The notes below the pieces were generated by a model. That model worked only from the letters and a program-made list of their open reading frames with translations, was not told where the DNA came from and made no database searches. Positions 36,512 through 44,987 of a stretch of DNA of 64,000 nucleotides are shown in pieces (the first letter of the stretch is position 1; each line of letters begins with the position of its first letter). The stretch covers positions 558,001 through 622,000 of the forward strand of contig NZ_CP012831.1 in NCBI RefSeq assembly GCF_001307275.1, written 5' to 3'. This DNA comes from Pseudomonas fluorescens (GTDB taxonomy: Bacteria > Pseudomonadota > Gammaproteobacteria > Pseudomonadales > Pseudomonadaceae). Position numbers and translations under genes: made by a program.

Positions 36512-37377
36512 GCCGGACGCTCGACCTGCTCGTCCTGCTCCTCATCCGGCGCCTGATGCGAGCCCTGGCGCGACTGCTCGTCGCCACTGTCGGTCAGCCG
36601 CCAGGCCGGTTCCCGGGCCTGCTCGAAAGGCGCCTTGAGTTGCTCGAACACCAGGGTATTGCTGGGGCTGAGCGTCAGGCTCCGGGGGGATTCTTCGGGC
36701 ACCCGGGTAATGGTTATCTGTCCACTGGCAGCCCCTCTATTGAACGGTACTTGCAGCACGCCCCAGCCCGTGTCCGGCAACGCCTCGACCATCACCTCAA
36801 GCATTGGCGGCGCTGGTGGTAGTGCCGCTGAAGGGAGGGCCGCTGGGGCAACGGCCGGCGCCTGGCGCGGGCCTTGAGCGCTCATCGGCGCCTGGGGCAA
36901 CGGTTGTTCGTCGAGACGGGGTGCAGTGAAAGGCTCCACCGCCAGCGGTTCAACCAATGCCGACACCGCCGCTTTATCGACGCCAGAGACCACAGGCTCC
37001 AGGCGTTGCGGCAACGCGTATTGGGTTGACTTGCCGAACGGAGGGCCTGCCTGTGGAAAAGCCTGGGTTTCCCGGGCAACCCACCGTTTGCCAGCAGGCT
37101 CAACCCCCTCCGTATCACGGCCAAACGGCCGGGCTTCATCGCGCTCGACCGCCAGCGCCGCCTGCCCCACCTTCATCGCCTGCCTGGTCAGCGTCAGGGC
37201 GGCGTCCATCAGGGGGCGCCGAGGCAGAATCAGCGCCGTCACCAGGTCCAGCACACCTTGTGGCAGTTCATCCTCTTGCACCGGGACGAGTTGATCCAGC
37301 AGCTCATCCAGCGGACCTTCGTCGACGGGCTCCAGGGCCTGGACCGGCCCCGTGGGCACTGCAAAGACCTCGTTCAT
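36508..37377 (-). CDS. sctP: T3SS needle-length regulator SctP (SpaN/InvJ-like)
   Basis: A 289-residue Pro- and acid-rich protein with a C-terminal folded region (GQITITRVPEESPRSLTLSP). Ruler proteins are hydrophilic, variable and exported; length, composition and position between sctO and sctQ match SpaN/InvJ. Both ends overlap neighbours by four bases (ATGA). Sequence evidence alone is weak. Confidence 0.78.
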   Translation of the reverse strand: MNEVFAVPTGPVQALEPVDEGPLDELLDQLVPVQEDELPQGVLDLVTALILPRRPLMDAALTLTRQAMKVGQAALAVERDEARPFGRDTEGVEPAGKRWVARETQAFPQAGPPFGKSTQYALPQRLEPVVSGVDKAAVSALVEPLAVEPFTAPRLDEQPLPQAPMSAQGPRQAPAVAPAALPSAALPPAPPMLEVMVEALPDTGWGVLQVPFNRGAASGQITITRVPEESPRSLTLSPSNTLVFEQLKAPFEQAREPAWRLTDSGDEQSRQGSHQAPDEEQDEQVERPA

Positions 37378-37829
37378 CGCCGCACTCCGATCATCTCTTC
37401 CAGCTCCCGTTCTTCGCGGCGCACCGCCTCGAGCCGTTGCCCACGCAACAGCTGTTGGACGCCGCGCGCATACTTGTCGTGTCTGCGTTGCAGCCCACGC
37501 AGTTGCTCGCGCTGCGCCTGCAACTGTTGCTCGACCTGCCGGTACTGCTGATCCACGCGGTCACGCTCGACACGCAGCAGGTCGATGCGTCGCCGGATGA
37601 CCGCCTGGGTGCGCAACAGCGCCAACAACTGGCCGTGATCCAGCACACAATCATTGGCTTGATGGCTGCTCAACAAACGTTGCAGCGCCGCCTCTTGCTC
37701 CTCGACAGCGGACTGTTCCTGGCGCAGCGGCTGCAATTGACGCTGGACACGCAACACGGCCTGCTCGCCGCGTTGCCGGCGGAACAGACTGAAGGCCAGC
37801 AGGCGTCGTCGATCAAGCAATGATTTCAT
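37374..37829 (-). CDS. sctO: T3SS ATPase stalk protein SctO (SpaM/InvI-like)
   Basis: A 151-residue, almost entirely coiled-coil protein ([40 protein letters not shown]) rich in Gln, Arg and Glu, as expected for the central stalk of the ATPase. The start [20 protein letters not shown] lies 17 bases inside the end of sctN, and the stop overlaps sctP. Confidence 0.88.
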   Translation of the reverse strand: MKSLLDRRRLLAFSLFRRQRGEQAVLRVQRQLQPLRQEQSAVEEQEAALQRLLSSHQANDCVLDHGQLLALLRTQAVIRRRIDLLRVERDRVDQQYRQVEQQLQAQREQLRGLQRRHDKYARGVQQLLRGQRLEAVRREERELEEMIGVRR

Positions 37830-39099
37830 GCAGGCTCCGCAGGGTTTCATCTGGCTCACTGGATTGATCCGTCGGCTGGCGCAACCATTGGTCGAGGGCT
37901 TCGCGACGTTGCAGCGCGTGATCATTGGCCGCGTCCGCGCCCGGGCTGTACTCGCCCATGTCGAGAAACACCTGCAACTGTTCAAGGCGCGCCAGGGCGT
38001 CGCGAGTCGCGGCTGCCAATTGCCGAACCTCTGGCGTAGTGACCTGCGTCGCCACCCGGCTGACGCTGCGCAAGACATCGATGGCCGGGTAATGCCCCTT
38101 GGCGGCCAAGGCACGGCTCAGGTAGACGTGGCCGTCGAGAATGGAGCGAATCTCCTCGGCGATCGGATCCGGCTCGTCGTCGCTTTCCAGCAGCACGGTG
38201 TACCAGGCCGTGATGCTGCCCGACGCGGTCACGCCCGGACGTTCCAGCAGGCGCGGCAAGGCATCGAACACCGAGGCCGGATAACCCCGCCGCGCCGGTG
38301 CTTCACCGGCGGCCAAGGCCAGGTCGCGGCGCGCGCGGGCGTAGCGGGTCAACGAGTCCAGCAACAGCACCACGCGCCGGCCCTGGTCGCGAAAATACTC
38401 GGCGATGGTGGTGGCCTGCAGCGCCGAGTTGCAGCGATCCACCGAGGAAAAATCCGACGTGGCGTACACCACCACGCAACGGGAATGCTTGGGCGACTGG
38501 CGCAAATGCTCGATGAACTCGGTGACTTCGCGCCCGCGTTCGCCAATCAGGCCAATGACAAAAACCTCCGCGTCCGTGTGTTCGATCAGCATGTTGATCA
38601 AGGTGGTCTTGCCGGAACCGGCGGCGGCAAAAATGCCGATGCGCTGGCCGACGCCGCAGGTCAGCAAGCCGTCGATGACGCGAATGCCGGTGCGCAGCGG
38701 CTCCACCACCGGGCGGCGCTGCTGGTACGACGGTGGGTCGGCATCCACCGCACAATCGCGCTGGGTGACCGCCGTCGACGGCGCCAGGCGCTCGACGATA
38801 ACGCCCTGGGGATCGACCACGCTGCCGAGCAAGGCGTCACTGCACGTCAACTGCAAAGTCGAGCCGGTGGGCACGATCATCGATTCCCGGGACAAGCCTT
38901 TCGCCTCGCCCAGCAAACTGAGCAGCACCGCGCCGGGCTTGAAGCCGATGACCTGCGCCCTGGCTGCGACCTGGGGCGAACGCCAATGCCGGCGCACTTC
39001 ACAGATTTCGCCGACCACCACCTCACTCAGCGCCGCCTCGATCAATGGACCGCTCAAACGCAAGGGATGGGCCGCCCGTCTTTCCAGCTGGACACTCAT
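37813..39099 (-). CDS. sctN: T3SS ATPase SctN (InvC-like)
   Basis: A 428-residue FliI/YscN-family ATPase that unfolds and detaches substrates from chaperones. Walker A GSGKTT lies at 161-166 ([16 protein letters not shown]) and Walker B is [12 protein letters not shown]. The ATP-synthase beta-like motif [20 protein letters not shown] is present. Start is ATG at 39099; a GTG two codons upstream is possible. It is preceded by a 16-codon mini-ORF where invB would be in Salmonella. Confidence 0.95.
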   Translation of the reverse strand: MSVQLERRAAHPLRLSGPLIEAALSEVVVGEICEVRRHWRSPQVAARAQVIGFKPGAVLLSLLGEAKGLSRESMIVPTGSTLQLTCSDALLGSVVDPQGVIVERLAPSTAVTQRDCAVDADPPSYQQRRPVVEPLRTGIRVIDGLLTCGVGQRIGIFAAAGSGKTTLINMLIEHTDAEVFVIGLIGERGREVTEFIEHLRQSPKHSRCVVVYATSDFSSVDRCNSALQATTIAEYFRDQGRRVVLLLDSLTRYARARRDLALAAGEAPARRGYPASVFDALPRLLERPGVTASGSITAWYTVLLESDDEPDPIAEEIRSILDGHVYLSRALAAKGHYPAIDVLRSVSRVATQVTTPEVRQLAAATRDALARLEQLQVFLDMGEYSPGADAANDHALQRREALDQWLRQPTDQSSEPDETLRSLHEIIA

Positions 39100-39101
39100 C
39101 G

Positions 39102-39152
39102 TCACGGCTGCTCATCCAGCGTTTCAACAACCTGCAAAAAGATGTGCGACAT
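39102..39152 (-). CDS. 16-residue mini-ORF between sctV and sctN
   Basis: ATG at 39152 with GGAG nine bases upstream encodes [16 protein letters not shown] and ends in TGA at 39102-39104, two bases before the sctN ATG. It begins 13 bases after the sctV stop. In Salmonella this slot holds invB, an effector chaperone. It could be a translational coupler for sctN or a remnant; no function is known. Confidence 0.4.
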   Translation of the reverse strand: MSHIFLQVVETLDEQP

Positions 39153-39165
39153 GGGGCAGATCTCC

Positions 39166-41217
39166 TCAAAGCGTCTTGATGACATTGACCGAGACATTCT
39201 CGGAAACCTCGCCGAACGACATGACGTCCAGCTCCCGGAAACGTCCCTCGATCAGTTTCTTGATGTAGCGCCGCACGTCGACCGAACACAGCAGCACCAT
39301 GTCCTTGTGGGCGATGTGCACGCTGTCCAGGCCGACACTGAGACGGTCCATCAGCTCTTCCGAGTCGGCCGGCTCCAGGTTGAGGAAATTGCCGCCCGAG
39401 GTTTGTCGGATGCCCCGGCGGACCACGTCCTCGAACTCCGCCGACAACAGCAACACCCGCAGGTCGTTGCCCTGGGCGAACTTGTTGCTGATGTAGCGAG
39501 CCATCGCGCCGCGAACGTGCTCCACCAGCGCCAGCACATCCTTTTCCCGGGAGGCCCAATGGGCGAGGGATTCGAGGATGAGCTTCATGTTGCGCACGGA
39601 GATCCGCTCGCCGATCAAGCGTTGCAGCACCTCGGCGATCTTCTGCACCGTGACGTGGCGATAGACTTCCTTGAGCAGGTCGGGGTAACGCGCTTCCATT
39701 TCGTCGAGCAACTGCTTGGTTTCCTGCACGCCGAAAAACTCCTGGATGTTGCGCGCCAGCAACGTGACCAGGCAGCGATAACACTCTTCGTCGGCAGGCC
39801 GCAGGTGATAACCCAACTGCTGCACCCGCTCCCGGTCGGTGGCCGTAACCCAGACGCCGCCCAGGCGATTGCTGTCGGTGCCGCGCACCAGGGCAAAGCC
39901 CAACGGTTCCAATTCGGGGGAGTAATCCAGCAGGCGCCAGTGATCGAAATGAATATCGAACTGCTCGGCGCGCACTTCATTGATCAGCACCGCCACTTGA
40001 TGGACCGGCAGCACCTCGCTGGCCCGCAGCCGCGGTTCGGGAATGCGCAACCCGTAATCGACGAAAAACTGGCTGCGAAAGCGCGCCGCCCAACGATTCT
40101 TCTCCAACGCTTGCAGGTGCGCCGGGGGCACCAGCAGCATCAGGGCGATGGTTTCGGTCGCAACGTTGTCGACGTCATCGATCAATCCCGACGCCCCCGG
40201 CCCCGCGCCGGCCTCGACAGGTTCGCTGCGGCTTTCCCCCGATCCAGCCGGGCGCGAGGCGCGGCGATGGCGCACGAACACCACCAGCCCCAGCACCGCG
40301 GCGATCGAGAGAAATGTCGGCAGTGGAAAACCGGGCAACAGGCCCACGCCCACCGCCAGCAACGCGGTGACGCCCAGGACGAACGGGTTGCCCAGCATCT
40401 GGGTGAGCATGTTGCGCCCCAGGTTGCTGTCATCGCCGTTGACGCGGGTGACGATGAAACCGGCGCCGATGGCGATCAGCAGCGCGGGGATCTGGGCGAC
40501 CAGGCCATCGCCGATGGTCAACAGGGTGTAGGTCGACAGGGCCGTGGACAGGTCCATGCCTAGTTGCCCGACGCCGATGGCCATGCCGCCGATGAAGTTG
40601 ACGAAGATAATGATGATGCCGGCGATGGCATCGCCCTTGATGAATTTCATCGCCCCGTCGAAAGAACCGTACAGTTGGCTTTCACGTTCCAGCACGCTGC
40701 GTTTTTCCCGCGCCTGGGCCGCATCGATGGCGCCGGCCTTGAGGTCGCCGTCGATGCTCATTTGCTTGCCGGGCATGCCGTCCAGGGAGAAGCGCGCCGC
40801 CACTTCGGCCACCCGCTCCGAGCCTTTGGTAATCACGATGAACTGGACAATGGTGACGATGGAAAAAATCACGAAGCCCACCACCAGGCTTTCGCCGATC
40901 ACGAAGTCACCGAAGGAGGCGATGATCTCGCCGGCGTCGGCCTGGCTGAGAATCAGCCGGCTGGTGCTGATCGACAGGGCCAGGCGAAACAAGGTCGTCA
41001 ACAGCAGCAGCGCCGGGAACGTCGAATAGCTGAGGATGCGCTCGATGTAGAACGAGCCCATGAACACCAACAACGAGATGACGATGTTCAGGCCGATGAG
41101 AAAATCCACCAGCACCGTCGGCAGGGGGATGATCAGCATGGCGATGATCATCACCATCAAGGTCAGGATCAGCAGCTCCGGACGCGCGCCGACACTTCGC
41201 AGGAACACATTGAGCAT
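39166..41217 (-). CDS. sctV: T3SS export gate protein SctV (InvA-like)
   Basis: A 683-residue FlhA/InvA-family protein. The N-terminal half has about eight transmembrane segments with the conserved TTLFRLALSISTSRLILSQA and MPGKQMSIDGDLKAG. The C-terminal half is the cytoplasmic nonamer-forming domain. It is the main gate and docking site for chaperone-substrate complexes. It starts 24 bases after the sctW stop. Confidence 0.96.
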   Translation of the reverse strand: MLNVFLRSVGARPELLILTLMVMIIAMLIIPLPTVLVDFLIGLNIVISLLVFMGSFYIERILSYSTFPALLLLTTLFRLALSISTSRLILSQADAGEIIASFGDFVIGESLVVGFVIFSIVTIVQFIVITKGSERVAEVAARFSLDGMPGKQMSIDGDLKAGAIDAAQAREKRSVLERESQLYGSFDGAMKFIKGDAIAGIIIIFVNFIGGMAIGVGQLGMDLSTALSTYTLLTIGDGLVAQIPALLIAIGAGFIVTRVNGDDSNLGRNMLTQMLGNPFVLGVTALLAVGVGLLPGFPLPTFLSIAAVLGLVVFVRHRRASRPAGSGESRSEPVEAGAGPGASGLIDDVDNVATETIALMLLVPPAHLQALEKNRWAARFRSQFFVDYGLRIPEPRLRASEVLPVHQVAVLINEVRAEQFDIHFDHWRLLDYSPELEPLGFALVRGTDSNRLGGVWVTATDRERVQQLGYHLRPADEECYRCLVTLLARNIQEFFGVQETKQLLDEMEARYPDLLKEVYRHVTVQKIAEVLQRLIGERISVRNMKLILESLAHWASREKDVLALVEHVRGAMARYISNKFAQGNDLRVLLLSAEFEDVVRRGIRQTSGGNFLNLEPADSEELMDRLSVGLDSVHIAHKDMVLLCSVDVRRYIKKLIEGRFRELDVMSFGEVSENVSVNVIKTL

Positions 41218-41241
41218 TTCAGGCCTGGCTCCGCGACAAGA

Positions 41242-42348
41242 TCATGGCTGACCGCCGCACTGGCGCTGTTCGATGCATTCATGGGCATAGGCGACGTCGG
41301 CCAGGCGGGTGAACTGAATGGCCAGGCGTTGTGGCGCCTCTTCATCGGCAAACAATGGCGGCGGCAATTGCAGGCTGAGCCGCCGCAGGGTTTGCAGCAA
41401 CGTCGAACGCTCGCGGTGGGCACTGAGCAGCACCGGCTCGCCCAACGCCCCGAGCAGCAGCTGGTCGAGGTCGTCGGGGTAGGTCAACACGCCGAGCAGG
41501 AACACCAGCCATTCGGCCTCATGGGGGTTGTGCCGACAGATCAGTGCATCGCCGAGCACGGCGCCGATAAACAGCCCATCGGCCGAACGCAAGCGCTTCA
41601 GGTCGGTCACCCGGGTCAGCAATTGGCCGAACTCGAGGCGCGAGCAACTGGGGTCCTGGGCGCTGATGTCAGTCAGCAACGCGGCTTCGATGAAGGCCAG
41701 CACATTCATGCGCTGTGCCGGGCCATACAGGGCGATCCAGTCCTGGTAGCAACCGAGCGGGCCTTCGTCAGACTCGAGAAAATCCCGGTAGGTCTCGCGC
41801 AACAGCCCGGCCCTGACGGCCATGCTCTTGCCGAACATCCTGGCCTTGAGCGCGGCGTTGATCCCGGCGTTCATGCGTTTGGGAGAGCCTTGGGCAACCA
41901 CCGTCTGCAAGAGCGTTTCGAGGCGCTGGCGGGTGTGGGTTTCCAGGTTGCGGCGGCGCAACAACGCCCGCAGCACCAGCGCCAGGTCGCTGTCATCGGG
42001 GAACAGGCGGCGCGCCATCTGCAGCAACCAGGCCACGGGCTTGTCCGCCAGCCGCGCCAGGCTCAGCACCTGCCCGGCCTTGGGCACGGTGTCGTCCTCC
42101 AGCACGCGTTCGAAGGTGTCAGTCAGGGTTTCGGACTTGAGTTCGAACAACCGTCGGGCACGGAACTGCGTCAGCGCCGCCGACAACTCGTCGCTGATCT
42201 GCACGATGCGCTGCGCCACGGCCGCCGTCGCGCTGTCGTCCAGCGTCGCCTCGGCGTCGACTTGCGGTTGTGGATGCTCGGCGGCCTTCTCGGCATTCAA
42301 CCGGGCCTGGGCGGCCCGGCCGCCCATGGAAACCGGTGGCAGGATCAT
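41242..42348 (-). CDS. sctW: T3SS gatekeeper SctW (InvE-like)
   Basis: A 368-residue mainly helical protein controlling the order of translocator and effector secretion. The family region TDTFERVLEDDTVPKAGQVL and the later MNVLAFIEAALLTDISAQDP are compatible with the InvE/MxiC/YopN group. The order invG-invE-invA is kept. The start overlaps the sctC stop (ATGA). Confidence 0.88.
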   Translation of the reverse strand: MILPPVSMGGRAAQARLNAEKAAEHPQPQVDAEATLDDSATAAVAQRIVQISDELSAALTQFRARRLFELKSETLTDTFERVLEDDTVPKAGQVLSLARLADKPVAWLLQMARRLFPDDSDLALVLRALLRRRNLETHTRQRLETLLQTVVAQGSPKRMNAGINAALKARMFGKSMAVRAGLLRETYRDFLESDEGPLGCYQDWIALYGPAQRMNVLAFIEAALLTDISAQDPSCSRLEFGQLLTRVTDLKRLRSADGLFIGAVLGDALICRHNPHEAEWLVFLLGVLTYPDDLDQLLLGALGEPVLLSAHRERSTLLQTLRRLSLQLPPPLFADEEAPQRLAIQFTRLADVAYAHECIEQRQCGGQP

Positions 42349-44000
42349 TGCTCGGACATCCGGAAGTACATTCGCCGCACGCGCTCGTGCTGCTCAGGGG
42401 TCAGCAACGGCATGCCCAACTCCACCGTGGCGGATTCAAGGGCGTCGCGGATCTCCTTGGGCTGGATCAGAAACACCCGCACCGTGTTGGCCGAGCGGCC
42501 CTGGCGATAGCTGAACAAACGGCCGATCCACGGAATCGACCCCAGCACCGGCACGCGGCCGATCTGCTCGCCGTGATCGTCACGGGTGAAGCCGCCCACC
42601 AGCAGGCTCTTGCCCTGTGGCACCCGCGCCACGGTACTGATACGGGTACGCCCGACCGTCGGCAACGCACTGGGCTGCTCACCCCGGCCGGGATTCTCGA
42701 CTTCGTTGCCGTCCTCGATATTGAGCGACATCTCGATCTCGTCGGCCTGGGCGAAACGCGGCAGCACGTTGACCAGGGTGCCGTAGGTGATGTGCTGCAG
42801 ATCGACACTGCGCTCCCCCACCAGTGGGGCGTAGAACGTGCGGTTGTTGTCGAAGATCGCCGGCACGTTTTCCTGCGTCAGGATCACCGGTCGCGAGACC
42901 ACGTTCGCCCGGTGGGTACGTTCCAGCGCCATGACCTGGGTCACGAACGAGGCGCCGTCGAGGGTGGTGGCCGAGCCGGCGTTGAGCGAGGCGCTGAACT
43001 GCCCGCCAGACTTCACCGCGCCCTGCCAGTTGATGCCCAACTGGTTGAGCTCATCCTTGTGCAGGTCGATGATCCACAGCGACAACTCGACGTGGCGTTT
43101 CGGCGTGTCGAGGGCATTGACCAGGTTCTCGATGAAACGCACCTGCTCCGGCAGCCCCTTGACCAGCAGGCTGTTGGTATCCGGGTAGGCCACCACCCGA
43201 ATGTTGCCGGCGGCCACCTCGCGGGCAATGATGCGTGGGGCCGTCGGGTCCTGGTCCGAAGAGGTGTTCGCCAGGCCTTCGAGGGGAAACACCGGCATCG
43301 TCCCCCGCGGTCGCGGTTCGGGGGTTTGCGCCACCGACGGCTCGACCTGTTGCTGCTCGCCGCGCAACAACGCTTCGATCACGGTGGCCAGCCCGGGGAT
43401 GGTCACCTTGTCGTCGCGCAGCTCATATTGGCGGTCGCTGACGAAGGTGTTGCGCACATGGATGACGCCAATCTGTTGCTTGCCCAGCAGCAGTTCCGAG
43501 CGCTGGTTGTCCATCAACCCGGCCGCCTGCACCACCAGGTCGACGTACATCGGCGGACCCGACACATGGAACGTCCGCAGCCCGTCGTGGCGCAACGGAT
43601 AACGCCCATCGTGCAAGCCCGAACGCCCGAGGAACGCCTGGAGCTTGGCGACGGTCAAGGTCTGCAACGACATCATCGCGCTCTTGATTTCCGAGGCGTC
43701 ATACAGGTAGATCGCCTGGCCATCGCTGTACCAGATCAACCCCATCTGCGCGCTGACTCGCTCGAACGTCCGTTGCGGCGTGCGCAGATCGAACGTCCCG
43801 CCAATGCGCTTGGCCGCTGCGGCCTTGCTGACGATGACCGGTTTGCCCAAGGACCCGGACAACTCGCTGAAAAACGTGCGTGCGCTCTGTTCCCGGGCCT
43901 CGAAGGTATAGACATTGGCGGCCGCGGCAACGGGTGCCAGCAGCCACGCGCCGTTCAAGCAGAGGAATAACAGGACCCGGGATAACGAACGAGGGATCAT
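42345..44000 (-). CDS. sctC: T3SS outer-membrane secretin SctC (InvG-like)
   Basis: A 551-residue secretin with a signal peptide (VLLFLCLNGAWLLAPVAAAA). N-domains follow (SKAAAAKRIGGTFDLRTPQR), then the secretin domain with VSRPVILTQENVPAIFDNNR and RISTVARVPQGKSLLVGGFT. No pilotin gene (invH) was found in the window, so outer-membrane targeting may use an unlinked or different pilotin. It begins four bases after invF. Confidence 0.95.
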   Translation of the reverse strand: MIPRSLSRVLLFLCLNGAWLLAPVAAAANVYTFEAREQSARTFFSELSGSLGKPVIVSKAAAAKRIGGTFDLRTPQRTFERVSAQMGLIWYSDGQAIYLYDASEIKSAMMSLQTLTVAKLQAFLGRSGLHDGRYPLRHDGLRTFHVSGPPMYVDLVVQAAGLMDNQRSELLLGKQQIGVIHVRNTFVSDRQYELRDDKVTIPGLATVIEALLRGEQQQVEPSVAQTPEPRPRGTMPVFPLEGLANTSSDQDPTAPRIIAREVAAGNIRVVAYPDTNSLLVKGLPEQVRFIENLVNALDTPKRHVELSLWIIDLHKDELNQLGINWQGAVKSGGQFSASLNAGSATTLDGASFVTQVMALERTHRANVVSRPVILTQENVPAIFDNNRTFYAPLVGERSVDLQHITYGTLVNVLPRFAQADEIEMSLNIEDGNEVENPGRGEQPSALPTVGRTRISTVARVPQGKSLLVGGFTRDDHGEQIGRVPVLGSIPWIGRLFSYRQGRSANTVRVFLIQPKEIRDALESATVELGMPLLTPEQHERVRRMYFRMSEQ

Positions 44001-44004
44001 CGAT

Positions 44005-44742
44005 TCACTTGCCTGGCAGGTAGGTGATATCGGCCAGGCTGCTGGGGGTAAAACCCACCAGCTCGCGAATCTCCTTGGAGAAATGTGACGAAGAGGCGAA
44101 GCCGAACTCCAGCGCGACATCGGTCAGCGAGCCGTCCCCAAGGCTCATGTTTAGCAACGCCTGGGCCGTGCGCCAACCGCGCAAGGCCGGCTTGGCCGCG
44201 CTGCCCAGGGCCTGGTGGCAGAGCCGGCGAAAATGCGAAACCGACACGCCATAACGCTGCGCCAGCGTGGTCAGCTTTTCACTGCGAGTACCTTGCTCCA
44301 GCAAAAAACGCACGAGCCCGTAGCTCTCGTGATGCCGCAACAGGCGAGCGACAGCGTGATAGGCCACGGTGCCGTCCATCGCTTGCCCGATGTACCAGCG
44401 TTCGAGCCGTTGGGGCGAGCGGACGGTTTCGCCGGCCACCGGCAACAAGGCCCATGGCAGCGCGTCCAGCCGTTGCCCGACATCCACCAGGGCATCGCTC
44501 ATATCCAGGAACGCCTGCAGCTTGACCAGCGTCGCTTCGCACACCGGGGTGACATGCAACTTGCCGCCACTGAAGCGCAGCGAATCGCTCTGCACCACCA
44601 AACCCTCCCAACCGACGGGCAGGCAGTGACTGCGGCCCAACTGTGCAGCATTGAGCTGAACCGGGGACTGGGCCACGCGCAGGTGCAGCACGCGTTCGCC
44701 CAGATCAGGCAAGGCCGTGGCGCGAATTGATTTGTCCTGCAT
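44005..44742 (-). CDS. invF: AraC-family regulator InvF
   Basis: A 245-residue regulator with a C-terminal AraC helix-turn-helix pair (LAQRYGVSVSHFRRLCHQAL; LTDVALEFGFASSSHFSKEI). In Salmonella InvF with SicA activates effector and translocator genes, and hilA activates invF. The ATG at 44742 is preceded by AAGGAGA; in-frame sequence upstream overlaps the intergenic leader. It is the first gene of the T3SS run and divergent from nasS. Confidence 0.9.
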   Translation of the reverse strand: MQDKSIRATALPDLGERVLHLRVAQSPVQLNAAQLGRSHCLPVGWEGLVVQSDSLRFSGGKLHVTPVCEATLVKLQAFLDMSDALVDVGQRLDALPWALLPVAGETVRSPQRLERWYIGQAMDGTVAYHAVARLLRHHESYGLVRFLLEQGTRSEKLTTLAQRYGVSVSHFRRLCHQALGSAAKPALRGWRTAQALLNMSLGDGSLTDVALEFGFASSSHFSKEIRELVGFTPSSLADITYLPGK

Positions 44743-44834
44743 ACCGTCTCCTTTGCGACGTGGCGTTGGAAGGAACGACAGGATGAAAGACCCGACGCCG
44801 GGAATCTTGATGGAAAGGTGATGAGGGCCGGGCT

Positions 44835-44967
44835 GGCATATGCCTTGCACCATTACTGTTCATCGGCGCCCATGCCGATGGCCAAATGAGTGCCAGACTG
44901 ATTAAAGGGACAACGGCGGCGTCTCCAGCCCGGCTCTGGCAATTGGCTCGGACACGGCGCTTTTTTT
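44835..44967 (+). promoter_or_regulatory. nasS promoter (sigma-54) and terminator-like leader
   Basis: TGGCATATGCCTTGCA has GG (44835-44836), ten bases and GC (44847-44848), a sigma-54 promoter with its start near 44860. The leader then has CATCGGC/GCCGATG with a six-base loop (44861-44880). A longer imperfect stem (44916-44930 with 44945-44960) is followed by seven T (44961-44967), 20 bases before nasS. The loop lacks the A1/G4 pattern of ANTAR targets. Confidence 0.5.
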
Positions 44968-44987
44968 ATGTGTAAAGGTGAAGCGCG

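Noticed and set aside
37828..42510. Two very long open frames on the plus strand opposite the T3SS genes (911 and 648 codons)
   Set aside because: They are antisense to sctN-sctV and sctW-sctC, which carry clear family motifs. The antisense translations are rich in Arg, Gln, His and Gly with no domain, as expected in GC-rich DNA.
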